Shown: piece by piece, positions 25,493 to 35,097 of the stretch
Position numbering within the stretch: the first letter of the stretch is position 1
How the letters are laid out: each line of letters begins with the position of its first letter
Assembly (NCBI GenBank): GCA_018821435.1
Contig: JAHJME010000008.1
Span: 1-64,000, forward strand
Reading direction: 5' to 3'
DNA: 64,000 nucleotides
From: Alphaproteobacteria bacterium
GTDB lineage: Bacteria; Pseudomonadota; Alphaproteobacteria; Caulobacterales; Caulobacteraceae
Translations under genes and position numbers: made by a program
Notes under the pieces: model-generated
What the model saw: the letters and a program-made list of their open reading frames with translations, nothing else
What the model was told of the DNA's origin: nothing
The model's database searches: none

Positions 25493-26593
25493 TTAAGGGG
25501 CTATTCCTTTCACGACCATGCCGCCTGGCAACAAATCGGCGCGTCCGGCCACCGCCAGCTCCATCAGGGCGGCGAAAACGGCGGGGGCGGGGGCCTGGGC
25601 GGCGCGCACCAGTTCGTCCCGCGACACCGCCGTCGGCGACAGCAATTCGGCCAGCCGTTCGCGCAGGGCGTCGTCGGGTTCGACGGGGGCGTGGTGGAAC
25701 GGCGTGCGCTCCGGTTCTCGGAAACCGCCGATGCCCTCCAGCGCCCGCAGCACGTCCTCAGGCCCTTCGCAGATCGCCGCGCCCTGGCGGATCAGGTCGT
25801 TGGTCCCCTTGGCGCGCGGGTCCAGCGGCGAGCCGGGCACGGCCAGCACCTCGCGGCCCTGCTCGTTGGCCAGGCGGGCGGTGATCAGCGAGCCCGAGCG
25901 GAACTCGGCCTCGACCACCACCACGGCGCGGGACAGGCCGGCGATGATGCGGTTGCGGCGGGGGAAGTCGCGGGCCACCGCCGTGCGGCCGGGCTCGTTC
26001 TCCGAGACCACGCAGCCCTGGTCGACGATCCGGCCATAGAGATCGCGGTGCTCCGGCGGATAGATGTCGTCGATCCCGCCGCCCAGCACGGCCACGGTCC
26101 CGGTGGGCAGGGAGCCCTCGTGCGCCGCCGCGTCGATGCCGCGCGCCAGGCCGGAGACAATGACGTGGCCCGACTGGCCCAGTTCGGCGGCCAGGCCCCG
26201 GGCGAAGCGCTGGCCGGCGGCCGAGGCCACCCGCGCGCCGACGATCGCCACCGTCTGGCGGTCCAGTAACCTGGGGTCGCCGCGCACCCAGATCAGCGGG
26301 GGCGGCGGGTCCAGCGCGGCCAGGGCCTGGGGGAAATCGGGCTCGCACGAACAGATCAGCCGCGCACCCAGCGCCGCGCCATCCGCCAGTTCCCGGTCGG
26401 CCTGGGCCACGGTGGCGATCTTGATACCGCTGAGCCGCCCGCCGCGCCGGGCCAGGTCGGGCAGGGCGGCCAGGGCCAGGGACGCCTCGCCGAAGCGGCC
26501 GATCAGCTGGTCGAAGGTGACGGCGCCCACGTTCTCGGTGCGGGCCAGCCGCAGCCAGTCCCGCCGCTGGGCGTCGGAAAGCTGGCGGATCAC
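25493..26593 (-). CDS. dprA: DNA-processing protein DprA
   Basis: This 366-residue protein loads RecA on incoming single-stranded DNA in natural transformation. The N-terminal SAM-like helices (residues 1-70) are followed by the Rossmann core, with [20 protein letters not shown], then [14 protein letters not shown] and [20 protein letters not shown]. The C-terminal winged-helix (DML1-like) domain covers the last 65 residues. GTG is the start, and GTGA overlaps the plsY stop, so plsY-dprA are cotranscribed and translationally coupled. No competence pilus genes are in the window. Many non-transformable bacteria keep dprA, so its use here is not shown. Confidence 0.95.
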   Translation of the reverse strand: MIRQLSDAQRRDWLRLARTENVGAVTFDQLIGRFGEASLALAALPDLARRGGRLSGIKIATVAQADRELADGAALGARLICSCEPDFPQALAALDPPPPLIWVRGDPRLLDRQTVAIVGARVASAAGQRFARGLAAELGQSGHVIVSGLARGIDAAAHEGSLPTGTVAVLGGGIDDIYPPEHRDLYGRIVDQGCVVSENEPGRTAVARDFPRRNRIIAGLSRAVVVVEAEFRSGSLITARLANEQGREVLAVPGSPLDPRAKGTNDLIRQGAAICEGPEDVLRALEGIGGFREPERTPFHHAPVEPDDALRERLAELLSPTAVSRDELVRAAQAPAPAVFAALMELAVAGRADLLPGGMVVKGIAP

Positions 26594-27294
26594 CCCTGCG
26601 GCTTCCCCTTGTCCTCGTAGAGCTCGGCGGGTAGGGGCGGCCCGCCGTTGTGGCCCGCCGTCTCGGAGGTCTTCGCGCCGATCCTGGGCTCCTGGCCCTT
26701 GAGCAGGCGGCGGATGTTCTCCGAGTGCCGGACGAAGATCAGCAGGGCCATGAACAGCGCCAGCAGGGCGATGGCGGGGGGGCGGCCCAGCACCAGGGCC
26801 AGCAGGGGCGCCAGCGCCACGGCCACCAGCGCCGCCAGCGACGAGATCCGGGACAGGAAGGCCACGACCAACCAGGTCGCGCCGGCCGCCAGGCCCACCG
26901 GCCAGGCCGCCGCCAGCAGCGTGCCGAAGAAGGTCGCGACGCCCTTGCCGCCCTTGAAGCCCAGCCAGACCGGGAACAGGTGGCCCAGGAACGCCGCACC
27001 GCCGGCCAGCGAGGTCAGCACCGCCTGCTGCTCCGTCGTGCCGTCCCGCGTCGCCAGCCAGGCCAGCAGCACCGCCACCGCGCCCTTGCCGCCGTCACCC
27101 AGCAGGGTGATCGCGGCCAGGTCCTTGCGGCCCGTGCGCAGGACGTTGGTCGCCCCGATGTTGCCGGAACCGATGGAGCGCACGTCGCCTGCGCCGCCCA
27201 GCCGGGTGGCGATCACCCCGAACGGAATCGACCCCAGCAGATATCCGCCCACCAGCGCCCCGCCGATCAGCATCGGACTCAGAATCTCGGCCAT
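26590..27294 (-). CDS. plsY: Acyl-phosphate glycerol-3-phosphate acyltransferase PlsY
   Basis: This 234-residue inner-membrane enzyme transfers the acyl group of acyl-phosphate to glycerol-3-phosphate, the first step of phospholipid synthesis. The three known motifs are present: [18 protein letters not shown] (residues 39-56), [11 protein letters not shown] (acyl-phosphate loop) and [16 protein letters not shown] (third motif). Five to seven hydrophobic helices are visible. A hydrophilic tail of about 35 residues ([19 protein letters not shown]) follows the last motif and is longer than in E. coli. It is the first gene of the plsY-dprA pair, with a promoter in the 456-base gap upstream. Confidence 0.97.
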   Translation of the reverse strand: MAEILSPMLIGGALVGGYLLGSIPFGVIATRLGGAGDVRSIGSGNIGATNVLRTGRKDLAAITLLGDGGKGAVAVLLAWLATRDGTTEQQAVLTSLAGGAAFLGHLFPVWLGFKGGKGVATFFGTLLAAAWPVGLAAGATWLVVAFLSRISSLAALVAVALAPLLALVLGRPPAIALLALFMALLIFVRHSENIRRLLKGQEPRIGAKTSETAGHNGGPPLPAELYEDKGKPQG

Positions 27295-27750
27295 GAACGC
27301 TCCCTCTCAGCCGCCAGTCCTAGCGCGGCCCGCCGGCTTCGTCAGCGTCCCGGCGGATCGTGCGAACAATATGAGAACAAGCGGAGCCGGGCAATACGCC
27401 CTCACATCTCCGTCGCCAACGTCCGCTGCGGCGCCGCGATGGCTGGCGTGTTGCAAGCGCGGCGCGGCGCACCTTGGTCACGCGCCCGGCCGGGTTGTGG
27501 TGGGGGATGGTCGCGAAGGCCGGCGTCGTCCTCACGGGCGGCCAGGCGTCGCCATCCCTGCGACATTTTCGCCCATCAAATGAGACTTTTACGCCATCTC
27601 CCCTCGGCGGGCCGACGCTGCCGCCTCCCGTCCGTCGGCCCCGCGACTTAACCTTAGTGTCTCGTTAGTCCCGCCGCGCAAAGTATCGGCCAAGTTGTGG
27701 TTTTGAGATCGGCAACTCGCCGAGGCGACCACGACCCGGCGGAGCGGACG
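27295..27750. other. Intergenic region without a convincing gene
   Basis: These 456 bases separate the divergent plsY and chemoreceptor genes. I see no open frame with coding character on either strand. TTAACCTTAG at 27650-27659 resembles one half of a CtrA site, and GGCGGAGCGGACG before the ATG at 27751 serves as ribosome site. Promoters for both genes must lie here. No hairpin with a T run stands out. Confidence 0.5.
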
Positions 27751-29220
27751 ATGGGATTTCTGAACAGGACGGCAAAGGTCGACCCCGGATACGTGCGTGG
27801 CCTCGAGGGCATGGTCGCGGCGATCCAGCGCTCGCAGGCCGTGATCGAGTTCGAGTTGGACGGCACGATCATCCGGGCGAACCGCAACTTCCTCGACACC
27901 GTAGGCTATTCGGAGTCCGAGGTGGTGGGCCATCGCCACGCCATGTTCGTCGATCCGGCCGAGGTGGGCGGCGACGCCTATCGCGAGTTCTGGCAGACGC
28001 TGAACCGCGGCGAGTTCATCGCCACCAAGTTCCGCCGCCTGGGCAAGGGCGGCCGCGAGATCTGGATTCAGGCCTCGTACAACCCCATCCTCGACCAGGC
28101 GGGCAAGCCCGTGCGGGTGGTGAAGTTCGCCACCGACATCACCGCCACCGAACTGGAGCGTGGGCGCAGCGAAACCGATCGCGCCGCCGCCATCGCCCGT
28201 GAGCAGGAGATGGTCGTGACCCACGTGGGCGCCGGCCTGAAGCGCCTGTCCGACGGCGACCTGACCGCCAGCATCGGTGATGACCTGGACGGCGCCTACG
28301 CCAAGATCCGCGACGACTTCAACAGCGCGTCGGTGACGCTGCGCGAGGCGCTGACGGCCGTGCTCGAAAGCGCCGGGACGATCCGTGGCGGCTCGGACGA
28401 GATCGCCTCGGCCACCGACGACCTGTCGCGGCGCACCGAACAACAGGCCGCCAGCCTGGCCCAGACGGCCGCCGCCCTGGACGAGATCACCGCCACGGTG
28501 AAGCGCAGCGCCGAGGGGGCCCGCCAGGCCTCGGGCGTGGCCTCGGGCGCGCGAGCCCAGGCCGAGCACTCGGGCGAGGTGGTGCGCGAGGCCGTGGCGG
28601 CCATGCGCGACATCCAACAGAGTTCGGACAAGATCACCCAGATCATCGGCGTCATCGACGAGATCGCCTTCCAGACCAACCTGCTGGCGCTCAACGCCGG
28701 CGTCGAAGCGGCGCGGGCGGGCGAGGCGGGCCGGGGCTTTGCCGTCGTCGCCTCGGAAGTCCGCGCGCTGGCCCAGCGGTCGGCCGAAGCAGCCAAGGAG
28801 ATCAAAACCCTGATCTCGGCTTCGTCCCAGCAGGTGGAGCGCGGCGTGGGTCTGGTCGACCAGACCGGCCAGGCGCTGGGCGGCATCGTCGAGCGCGTCG
28901 CCGAGATCGACGGCCTGGTCTCCGAAATCTCGCTGTCGTCCCAGGAACAGTCCACTGGCCTCAGCGAGGTGAACACCGCGGTCAATCAGATGGACCAGGT
29001 GACCCAGCAGAACGCCGCCATGGTGGAGGAGGCGACCGCCGCCGCGGCTCAGCTTCGCCAGGAGACCGGAAACCTGACGCGGCTGGCCGGCCGCTTCAAC
29101 GTGGGCGACGGTGTCCAGCGCATGGCGCCGCCCCCCGCGCGCCGGGCTCCGGCGGCGGTTGGCGCGCCGGCCGTCCAGCAACGGCTCAAGGCCGTCGTCG
29201 GCGGCTGGGACGAGTTCTAG
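27751..29220 (+). CDS. Soluble PAS-domain methyl-accepting chemotaxis protein
   Basis: This 489-residue receptor lacks any transmembrane segment. A PAS domain (about residues 20-130: SQAVIEFELDGTIIRANRNF, then FVDPAEVGGDAYREFW) senses an internal ligand or redox cue. A HAMP-like region (residues 160-200) and the cytoplasmic signalling domain follow. The kinase-control hairpin tip is DEIAFQTNLLALNAGVEAAR near residue 310. Gln/Glu pairs suited to methylation lie on both helices. The C-terminus ends VGGWDEF, an aromatic/acidic tail like those that recruit CheR in some receptors. It should act at a cytoplasmic cluster. No che operon is adjacent. Its TAG shares a CTAG with the convergent pyrC-like gene. 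Confidence 0.93.
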   Translation: MGFLNRTAKVDPGYVRGLEGMVAAIQRSQAVIEFELDGTIIRANRNFLDTVGYSESEVVGHRHAMFVDPAEVGGDAYREFWQTLNRGEFIATKFRRLGKGGREIWIQASYNPILDQAGKPVRVVKFATDITATELERGRSETDRAAAIAREQEMVVTHVGAGLKRLSDGDLTASIGDDLDGAYAKIRDDFNSASVTLREALTAVLESAGTIRGGSDEIASATDDLSRRTEQQAASLAQTAAALDEITATVKRSAEGARQASGVASGARAQAEHSGEVVREAVAAMRDIQQSSDKITQIIGVIDEIAFQTNLLALNAGVEAARAGEAGRGFAVVASEVRALAQRSAEAAKEIKTLISASSQQVERGVGLVDQTGQALGGIVERVAEIDGLVSEISLSSQEQSTGLSEVNTAVNQMDQVTQQNAAMVEEATAAAAQLRQETGNLTRLAGRFNVGDGVQRMAPPPARRAPAAVGAPAVQQRLKAVVGGWDEF

Positions 29221-30506
29221 GCGGAGTAGACCGTCCGGCCGTCCACGACGGTCCGCAGCACCTTGCCCTGGAGCCTGCGGCCGTCGAACGGCGAGTTCTT
29301 CGACTTCGACACCAGCTTGGCCGCGTCGATCAGCACCGGCGTGTCCAGGTTGCACAGCACCAGGTCGGCCGGCGCGCCCTTGGCGATCCGGCCGGCCGGC
29401 AGCCGCAGCAGATCGGCCGGCGCCGACGTCACCGCGCGGATCAGGTCCATCAGCGGAATCTGGCCGTCGTGGTGGAAGGCCAGCAGGGCGGCCAGCAGGG
29501 TCTGCAGGCCCACCGCGCCCGGCGCCGCCTCGTCGTAGGGCAGGCGTTTGTCTTCGGCCGGGGCGGGCGCGTGCGCCGACACCACCACCTGGATCAGCCC
29601 CGAGGCGATCGCCTCGATCACCGCCTGGCGGTCCTCTTCCGACCGCAGGGGCGGGTCCAGCTTGCAGAACGTGCGGTAGTCGCCGATGTCGATCTCGTTG
29701 AACGACAGGTGGTTGATCGAGGTGGTGGCCGTCACCGGCAGGCCGCGATCCTTGGCCCGCTTCAGGCTCTCCAGCGCCGCCGCGGTGGTCACCTGGTCGA
29801 CGATCAACTGGGCGCCGGTCAGCTCGACCAGCGCCAGATCGCGATCCAGCATGATCTTCTCGGCGATGGCCGGCACGGCGGGCAGGCCCATCCGCGCCGA
29901 GAACTCGCCCTCGCTGGCCGCGGCGCCCGCCGACAGCCAGGGATCGGCGGGACGGTGCGCCACCGGCGTGCCGAACGCCTTGGCGTAGCTCAGCACCCGG
30001 CGGAACACCTTGGAATCCACGATCGGCCGGTCGGCGTCGGTCACATACAGGCAGCCGGCCTCGTGCATCAGGCCGATCTCTGCCATCCGCTGGCCTTCGC
30101 AGCCCTTGGTGGCGGCGCCCGCCGGATAGACGTTGACCAGCTCGATGTCGCGCGCCCGGCGCAGGATGAAGTCGACCACCGACGGCTCGTCCATCACCGG
30201 ATGGGTGTCCGGCTGCACGACGATGGTGGTGACGCCGCCGGCGGCGGCAGCCAGGGCGGCGGACTTCAGCGTCTCCTTGGGCTCGGACCCCGGCTCGCCG
30301 GTCTTCACCCGGATGTCGATCAGGCCGGGGATCAGCAGGGCGCCGCCGGCGTCGATCACCTCGAAGTCCGCCGACAGCGCGCCCAGCCCGCCGCCCTTGG
30401 CGACGTCGGCGATCACACCCTCGGTGACGATCACGGCGCCGGGTCCGTCGTAGCCGCTGGCCGGGTCGACGATGCGGGCGTTGGTGAAGGCGACAGGCCG
30501 GCTCAT
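29217..30506 (-). CDS. Dihydroorotase-like protein lacking catalytic residues (PyrC')
   Basis: This 429-residue protein has the amidohydrolase fold of class I dihydroorotase but lacks the metal site. The HxH motif is R66-V-K68 (DIRVKTGEPG), HCED reads HRPA (184-187), and the helix-5 metal His is lost (LIVDQVTTA, 234-242). The catalytic Asp of DHAPH is Ala311 (SAHAPAP). Only His266 in the NHL segment survives. Inactive PyrC' proteins are known in Pseudomonas and related bacteria, where they form a dodecamer with PyrB and are structural. The gene order pyrB-pyrC' fits that role. A separate active dihydroorotase must exist elsewhere. AGGAG lies about 8 bases before the ATG. Confidence 0.9.
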   Translation of the reverse strand: MSRPVAFTNARIVDPASGYDGPGAVIVTEGVIADVAKGGGLGALSADFEVIDAGGALLIPGLIDIRVKTGEPGSEPKETLKSAALAAAAGGVTTIVVQPDTHPVMDEPSVVDFILRRARDIELVNVYPAGAATKGCEGQRMAEIGLMHEAGCLYVTDADRPIVDSKVFRRVLSYAKAFGTPVAHRPADPWLSAGAAASEGEFSARMGLPAVPAIAEKIMLDRDLALVELTGAQLIVDQVTTAAALESLKRAKDRGLPVTATTSINHLSFNEIDIGDYRTFCKLDPPLRSEEDRQAVIEAIASGLIQVVVSAHAPAPAEDKRLPYDEAAPGAVGLQTLLAALLAFHHDGQIPLMDLIRAVTSAPADLLRLPAGRIAKGAPADLVLCNLDTPVLIDAAKLVSKSKNSPFDGRRLQGKVLRTVVDGRTVYSA

Positions 30507-30527
30507 CCTACTTCGCTCCTAGCAGGA

Positions 30528-30560
30528 GCTTCGAAGGATCGGGTCGAAGCCCTTCGAAGC
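30528..30560. repeat. Hairpin between pyrB and pyrC'
   Basis: GCTTCGAAGG (30528-30537) and CCTTCGAAGC (30551-30560) are perfect complements around a 13-base loop that repeats TCGAAG again. It lies in the 69-base gap of the pyrB-pyrC' operon. A transcript could fold here and set the ratio of the two subunits. No T run follows. Confidence 0.5.
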
Positions 30561-30575
30561 CTTGGCGAAGAAGGG

Positions 30576-31556
30576 TCATCGGTCGTTCTCCAGGCGCGCG
30601 GCCAGCGAGGTGAGCACGGCCATCCGCGCGGCGACGCCCATCTCCACCTGGTCCTGGATCAGGCTGACCGACAGGTCGTCGGCGACTTCGGAATCGATCT
30701 CCACGCCCCGGTTCATCGGCCCCGGGTGCATCACGCGCACATTGTCGGAGGCATAGGCCAGCTTCTCGCGGTCCAGGCCGAAGAAGCGGAAGTACTCGCG
30801 CTGGGACGGCGCCATCACGCCATCCATACGCTCCAGCTGCAGGCGCAGCATCATCACCACGTCGCAGCCGGCGATGCCCTTGCGCATGTCGTGGAAGACC
30901 TCGACGTTCCAGCGGTCGGCGGCGGCGGGAATGAGGGTCGGCGGCCCGACCAGGCGCACGTTGGCGCCTAGCATCTGCAGCATGGCGATGTTCGAGCGGG
31001 CCACGCGGCTGTGCAGCACGTCGCCGCAGATCGCCACCTGCAGGCCGGAGATGTAGCCGAAGGCGCGGCGCATCGAGAGCGCGTCCAGCAACGCCTGGGT
31101 CGGGTGTTCGTGCTGGCCGTCGCCGGCGTTGATCACCGAGCAGCCCACCTTCTGCGACAGCAGGCTGGCCGCGCCCGACGAGGCGTGGCGCACCACCAAC
31201 AGGTCCGGCTGCATGGCGTTCAGCGTCACCGCCGTGTCGATCAGGGTCTCGCCCTTCGAGATCGAGGAGGAGCGGGGGCTCATATTGACCACGTCGGCGC
31301 CCAGCCGCTTGCCGGCCAGCTCGAACGAGCTCTGCGTGCGGGTCGAGTTCTCGAAGAACAGGTTCATCAGCGTCCTGCCCTTGAGCAGGTCCAGCTTCTT
31401 CGAGGTCTGGCGGTTCAGGCTGACGAAGCCGTCGGCCAGATCCAGCAGATTGGCCACCTCGACCTCGTTGAGATCGGTGGCGGACAGGAAATGCTTTTTG
31501 GGGAACGAGAAGGTCCGCTGCAGGACCTCGTTCAGACCGGGGGGCGCGGCGCTCAT
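30576..31556 (-). CDS. pyrB: Aspartate carbamoyltransferase catalytic subunit
   Basis: This 326-residue enzyme joins carbamoyl phosphate and aspartate in pyrimidine synthesis. The carbamoyl-phosphate loop [19 protein letters not shown] (about residues 69-87), the [10 protein letters not shown] segment and the aspartate-side [11 protein letters not shown] (about residue 280) are all intact. [20 protein letters not shown] is the conserved hinge. The first 30 residues are an extension relative to E. coli PyrB, as in Pseudomonas-type enzymes that pair with PyrC'. No pyrI is present, in keeping with that class. It is the first gene of the pyrB-pyrC' operon. Confidence 0.97.
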   Translation of the reverse strand: MSAAPPGLNEVLQRTFSFPKKHFLSATDLNEVEVANLLDLADGFVSLNRQTSKKLDLLKGRTLMNLFFENSTRTQSSFELAGKRLGADVVNMSPRSSSISKGETLIDTAVTLNAMQPDLLVVRHASSGAASLLSQKVGCSVINAGDGQHEHPTQALLDALSMRRAFGYISGLQVAICGDVLHSRVARSNIAMLQMLGANVRLVGPPTLIPAAADRWNVEVFHDMRKGIAGCDVVMMLRLQLERMDGVMAPSQREYFRFFGLDREKLAYASDNVRVMHPGPMNRGVEIDSEVADDLSVSLIQDQVEMGVAARMAVLTSLAARLENDR

Positions 31557-31695
31557 TAAAGCGCGGTCTTAGAGCGGCGAGGGCGGCAAGGGAAGCGACG
31601 GCAACGGGTGATCCCCAACTTCCTTCGAACTGGACATTGCGCGGCTCGGCCGGGCGTCCCTACATCGGGCTCAACAACGCCGTTCGGGGAAACCA

Positions 31696-32202
31696 ATGAC
31701 CATCTGCCTCTTCACCTTCGTCGACCTCTATTCCAAGGGCCTCGGCACGCTCGACAACCTGCTGACCAAGGGCGTCGCCTTCGCCGCGGGCCAGGGCGTG
31801 TCGGAGGCCGACATGTTGGAGTGGCGGCTCATCGACGACATGGCGCCGCTGCGCTTCCAGGCCAATGTGGTGCTCAACTTCGCCCGCCAGTGGCCCGCTC
31901 GCGCCGCCGGCCTGCCGATCCCGGCGGATATGGCCGATGGCCTGGACGTCGCCGGCTACAAGGCCGCCATCGCCGAGGCCAAGGCCTACCTCGGAAGCCT
32001 CAAGTCCGAGCAGTTCGACGGCCGCGACGCGACGCCGATCACCTTCAATCTGGGCATGATGGAGCCGACCCTTCCGGCCGGCCAATGGCTGTCCAGCTTC
32101 GCCACCACCAACTTCTATTTCCACCTGTCGACCGCCTACGCGATCCTGCGGTCCAAGGGCGTCCAGATCGGCAAGCCCGACCTGTTCGCCGGCGGGCTCT
32201 AG
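31696..32202 (+). CDS. DUF1993 family protein
   Basis: This 168-residue protein resembles the DUF1993 family of helical-bundle proteins (DinB-like four-helix fold). The opening TFVDLYSKGLGTLDNLLTKG, the central DDMAPLRFQANVVLNFARQ and the late FATTNFYFHLSTAYAILRSKG are the family's usual segments. There is no signal peptide. The His in FYFHLSTAY is conserved in the family and might bind metal. The function is unknown. GGGGAAACC precedes the ATG. It diverges from pyrB and its stop shares CTAG with the convergent ruvX. Confidence 0.85.
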   Translation: MTICLFTFVDLYSKGLGTLDNLLTKGVAFAAGQGVSEADMLEWRLIDDMAPLRFQANVVLNFARQWPARAAGLPIPADMADGLDVAGYKAAIAEAKAYLGSLKSEQFDGRDATPITFNLGMMEPTLPAGQWLSSFATTNFYFHLSTAYAILRSKGVQIGKPDLFAGGL

Positions 32203-32672
32203 GCGGCCGCGTTCCGCAGCCGGTCCAGGGCGCCCTGGAGGATCCAGGCGGCGGCGGCCTTGTCGACCACCTCGGCGCGGCGGGCGCGGCTCGTGTCCGC
32301 CTCGTCGATCAGCATGCGATTGACGGCCATCGAGCTCATCCGCTCGTCCCAGAAGGCGATGGGCAGGTCCTTCACCCGCAGGACGTTGCGGGCGAAGGCG
32401 CGGCAGGACTGCGCGCGCGCGCCCTCGGTCCCGTCCATGTTCACGGGCAGGCCGATGACGATGGCCTGGGCCTCGCGACTCTCCATGGCATTGAACAGCG
32501 CCGCCAGGTCGTCGGTGAACTTGGTCTTGCGGATCAGCAGCAGCGGGCTGGCGATCGAGCGTCCGGCGTCCGAGGCGGCCACGCCGATGGTCTTCTCGCC
32601 CAGATCGAGACCGACCACGGCGGCGTACCGGGGCAGCAGGGCGGGGAGTTCGAGCAGATCAACGACGGCCAT
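32199..32672 (-). CDS. ruvX: Putative pre-16S rRNA nuclease / Holliday junction resolvase RuvX
   Basis: This 157-residue YqgF/RuvX protein has an RNase H-like fold. [18 protein letters not shown] carries the first Asp, [25 protein letters not shown] the conserved Gly-Leu-Pro and Asn loop, and [17 protein letters not shown] the second acidic pair. The E. coli homologue trims the 5' end of 16S rRNA; the resolvase name is historical. It diverges from gatC (72-base gap) and converges with the DUF1993 gene, with a shared CTAG. Confidence 0.94.
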   Translation of the reverse strand: MAVVDLLELPALLPRYAAVVGLDLGEKTIGVAASDAGRSIASPLLLIRKTKFTDDLAALFNAMESREAQAIVIGLPVNMDGTEGARAQSCRAFARNVLRVKDLPIAFWDERMSSMAVNRMLIDEADTSRARRAEVVDKAAAAWILQGALDRLRNAAA

Positions 32673-32744
32673 GCCCGCCTATAGCTTGCAAAGCAGGGCC
32701 TCGCACGGCTAACCCACGGCCTCTGGATTTATGGAGGGATGGTT

Positions 32745-33032
32745 ATGGCCATCGACGCCGCGACCGTGCGCAAGGTCGCGAGGCTGGCGCGTATCGCCGA
32801 GCCCGAGGAAAAGCTGGAGTCGCTGGCCAAGGAGCTGAGCGGCATCATGGACTGGATCGAGCAGCTCGCCGAGGTGGACACCGACGGGGTCGAGCCGATG
32901 ACCACGTCCGTGGCCATGACCCTGCCCATGCGCGACGACGTCGTCACCGATGGCGGCGACGCGGCGAAGGTGCTGGCCAACGCGCCCAAGAGCGCCAAGG
33001 GCTTCTTCATCGTGCCGAAGGTGGTGGAATAG
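32745..33032 (+). CDS. gatC: Asp-tRNA(Asn)/Glu-tRNA(Gln) amidotransferase subunit GatC
   Basis: This is a 95-residue helper subunit that stabilises GatA. The N-terminal helix [23 protein letters not shown] is typical, and the middle [17 protein letters not shown] carries the family core. GGAGG at 32733-32737, 7 bases before ATG 32745, favours this start over the ATG two codons upstream. gatA begins two bases after the stop. GatB is encoded separately, about 2 kb downstream. Confidence 0.96.
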   Translation: MAIDAATVRKVARLARIAEPEEKLESLAKELSGIMDWIEQLAEVDTDGVEPMTTSVAMTLPMRDDVVTDGGDAAKVLANAPKSAKGFFIVPKVVE

Positions 33033-33034
33033 CC

Positions 33035-34507
33035 ATGTCGGACCTGACCGGACTTACGCTCAAGGCCGCCCTCGACGGGCTGGCGGACAAGAGCTTCTCC
33101 TCCGAGGAGATCACCAAGGCGCACCTCAACGCCATCGAGGCGGCCAGCGCGCTGAACGCCTTCGTCGTCAACACGCCGGACAAGGCCGTCGAGATGGCCC
33201 AGGCCTCCGACGCCCGCCGCGCCAAGGGCGAGGCCGGTCCGCTGGACGGCGCGCCGCTGGGCATCAAGGACCTGTTCTGCACCGAGGGCGTGGAGTCCAC
33301 CGCGGGCTCGATGATCCTGCGCGGCTTCAAGCCGGGCTACGAGTCGACGGTGACGTCGAACCTGTGGCGCGACGGTGCGGTCATGCTGGGCAAGCTCAAC
33401 ATGGACGAGTTCGCCATGGGCTCGTCCAACGAGACCTCGGCCTGGGGGCCGGTGGTGAACCCCTGGCGGGCGCGGGGCGGCAACGCCGACCTGACCCCCG
33501 GCGGCTCGTCGGGCGGCTCGGCCGCGGCGGTGGCGGCGGAGCTCTGCCTGGGCGCCACGGCCACCGACACGGGCGGCTCGATCCGCCAGCCGGCGGCGTT
33601 CACCGGCACCGTGGGCATCAAGCCGACCTACGGCCGCTGCTCGCGCTGGGGCATCGTCGCGTTCGCCTCGTCTCTTGACCAGGCCGGGCCGATGGCGCGG
33701 ACCGTCGAGGATACCGCGATCCTGCTGCGCTCCATGTCGGGCCACGACCCGAAAGATTCGACCAGCATCAACGCCGAAGTCCCTGATTTCGCAAGCTTCT
33801 GCGGGAGGTCCGTGAAGGGCCTGCGGGTCGGCATTCCCAAGGAATACCGCGTCGAGGGCATGCCGTCCGAGATCGACGCCCTGTGGGAGCAGGGGATCGC
33901 CTGGCTGAAGGAGGCCGGCTGCGAGATCGTCGAGGTCAGCCTGCCGCACACCAAGTACGCCCTGCCGGCGTACTATATCGTGGCGCCGGCCGAGGCGTCC
34001 TCGAACCTCGCCCGCTACGACGGCATGCGCTACGGCCTGCGGGTCGAGGGTGCGAACCTCACCGACACCTACGAGAAGACCCGGGCCGAGGGCTTCGGCC
34101 CCGAGGTGAAGCGCCGGATCCTGATCGGCACCTATGTGCTCTCGGCCGGGTACTACGACGCCTACTACCTCAAGGCCCTGAAGGTCCGCCGCCGCATCGC
34201 CGACGACTTCGACCAGGCCTGGCAGACCTGCGACGCCCTGCTGACGCCCACCGCGCCGTCCGCCGCCTTCTCGCTGGGCGAGAAGTCGGACGATCCGGTG
34301 GCGATGTACCTGAACGACATCTTCACGGTGACGGTGAACCTGGCCGGCCTGCCGGGCATGAGCGTGCCCGCCGGCGTCGACGCTCAGGGTCTGCCGCTGG
34401 GCCTGCAGCTGATCGGCCGAAACCTGGACGAGGGCACGCTGTTCTCGCTGGGCTCAGCCATCGAGAAGGCGGCGGACTTCCGGGCGAAACCCGCGAAGTG
34501 GTGGTGA
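33035..34507 (+). CDS. gatA: Asp-tRNA(Asn)/Glu-tRNA(Gln) amidotransferase subunit GatA
   Basis: This 490-residue glutamine amidase releases ammonia that converts mischarged Glu-tRNA(Gln) and Asp-tRNA(Asn). The amidase-signature triad is intact: Lys in [11 protein letters not shown] (about residue 75), cis-Ser in [13 protein letters not shown] (about residue 155) and nucleophile Ser in [13 protein letters not shown] (about residue 180). The length is normal. It lies directly behind gatC. A long palindromic element separates it from a small convergent gene, so gatB has its own promoter. Confidence 0.97.
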   Translation: MSDLTGLTLKAALDGLADKSFSSEEITKAHLNAIEAASALNAFVVNTPDKAVEMAQASDARRAKGEAGPLDGAPLGIKDLFCTEGVESTAGSMILRGFKPGYESTVTSNLWRDGAVMLGKLNMDEFAMGSSNETSAWGPVVNPWRARGGNADLTPGGSSGGSAAAVAAELCLGATATDTGGSIRQPAAFTGTVGIKPTYGRCSRWGIVAFASSLDQAGPMARTVEDTAILLRSMSGHDPKDSTSINAEVPDFASFCGRSVKGLRVGIPKEYRVEGMPSEIDALWEQGIAWLKEAGCEIVEVSLPHTKYALPAYYIVAPAEASSNLARYDGMRYGLRVEGANLTDTYEKTRAEGFGPEVKRRILIGTYVLSAGYYDAYYLKALKVRRRIADDFDQAWQTCDALLTPTAPSAAFSLGEKSDDPVAMYLNDIFTVTVNLAGLPGMSVPAGVDAQGLPLGLQLIGRNLDEGTLFSLGSAIEKAADFRAKPAKWW

Positions 34508-34514
34508 GATAGTT

Positions 34515-34626
34515 CCTCCCCTTCGGGGGAGGTGGCTCGCCGCATCGCGGCGAGACGGAGGGGGGCCTCGACGATCTGAGCGGACCCCCTCAGTCAGCTT
34601 TGCTGACAGCTCCCCCGAAGGGGGAG
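34515..34626. repeat. Composite palindromic intergenic element
   Basis: Four palindromes are packed into 112 bases: CCTCCCC/GGGGAGG (34515-34532), CTCGCCGC with GCGGCGAG around ATC (34536-34554), TCAGC/GCTGA around TTT (34594-34606) and CTCCCCC/GGGGGAG around GAA (34610-34626). GGAGGGGG (34556-34563) can also pair with CCCCCT (34585-34590). The outer units are near copies of one another. It resembles the CTCCCC...GGGGAG palindromic repeats found scattered in Caulobacteraceae genomes. It follows gatA and precedes a convergent gene, so it may end both transcripts. Confidence 0.75.
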
Positions 34627-34642
34627 CAATTAGCGACCAGTC

Positions 34643-34966
34643 TTACTTCAGCTTGTCGAATTCGGCCTGGAGCGCCTTCAGCTTGGCGTCGTCCAGGGCG
34701 CCCTGGCTCATGGGCGCGACCTGGGCCAGCGTCATGGTGGCGATCTGGTCGTAGAACTGGGTGATTTCCGGGAGGGCCTTTTCGAGGGTGGCCTTGGCGT
34801 CCGGGTTCTTGATGATGTCGCCAATCGGCGTGGTATCCACCGAGACCTTGCCAGCCGCGGGAGCGGCGGGCGCAGCGGCCGGCGCGTGGTCCTTGTGGTC
34901 CTGGGCGAACGCCGGCGCGGCGATCGCGGCCACGGCGAGGGCCGCGGCGAAAGCGAGAGTCTTCAT
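34643..34966 (-). CDS. Small secreted hypothetical protein
   Basis: This is a 107-residue exported protein. The signal peptide MKTLAFAAALAVAAIAAPAFA is followed by QDHKDHAP and a Pro/Ala linker (residues 30-40). The mature part is helical: VDTTPIGDIIKNPDAKATLE, then KALPEITQFYDQIATMTLAQ, ending KALQAEFDKLK. Similar short periplasmic proteins occur in Caulobacteraceae, but I cannot name a function. The DHKDH segment might bind metal. It lies between the split gatCA and gatB genes on the opposite strand. Confidence 0.85.
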   Translation of the reverse strand: MKTLAFAAALAVAAIAAPAFAQDHKDHAPAAAPAAPAAGKVSVDTTPIGDIIKNPDAKATLEKALPEITQFYDQIATMTLAQVAPMSQGALDDAKLKALQAEFDKLK

Positions 34967-35097
34967 TGGGTGTTCCTTTTCCCCGGGTCTAAGCGCCGTT
35001 TAGACGCGGGGAACTTTGAGTCTATTTCCAGGCATTTGCGCAAGAGGGCATCTGCGCGCGCTTCACGTCCGGCCCCTGCTTCGCTAACTACCGCCCT

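Noticed and set aside
23015..26269. A 1084-codon plus-strand frame opposite topA and dprA
   Set aside because: It spans two well-supported minus-strand genes and has low-complexity composition typical of antisense frames in GC-rich DNA.
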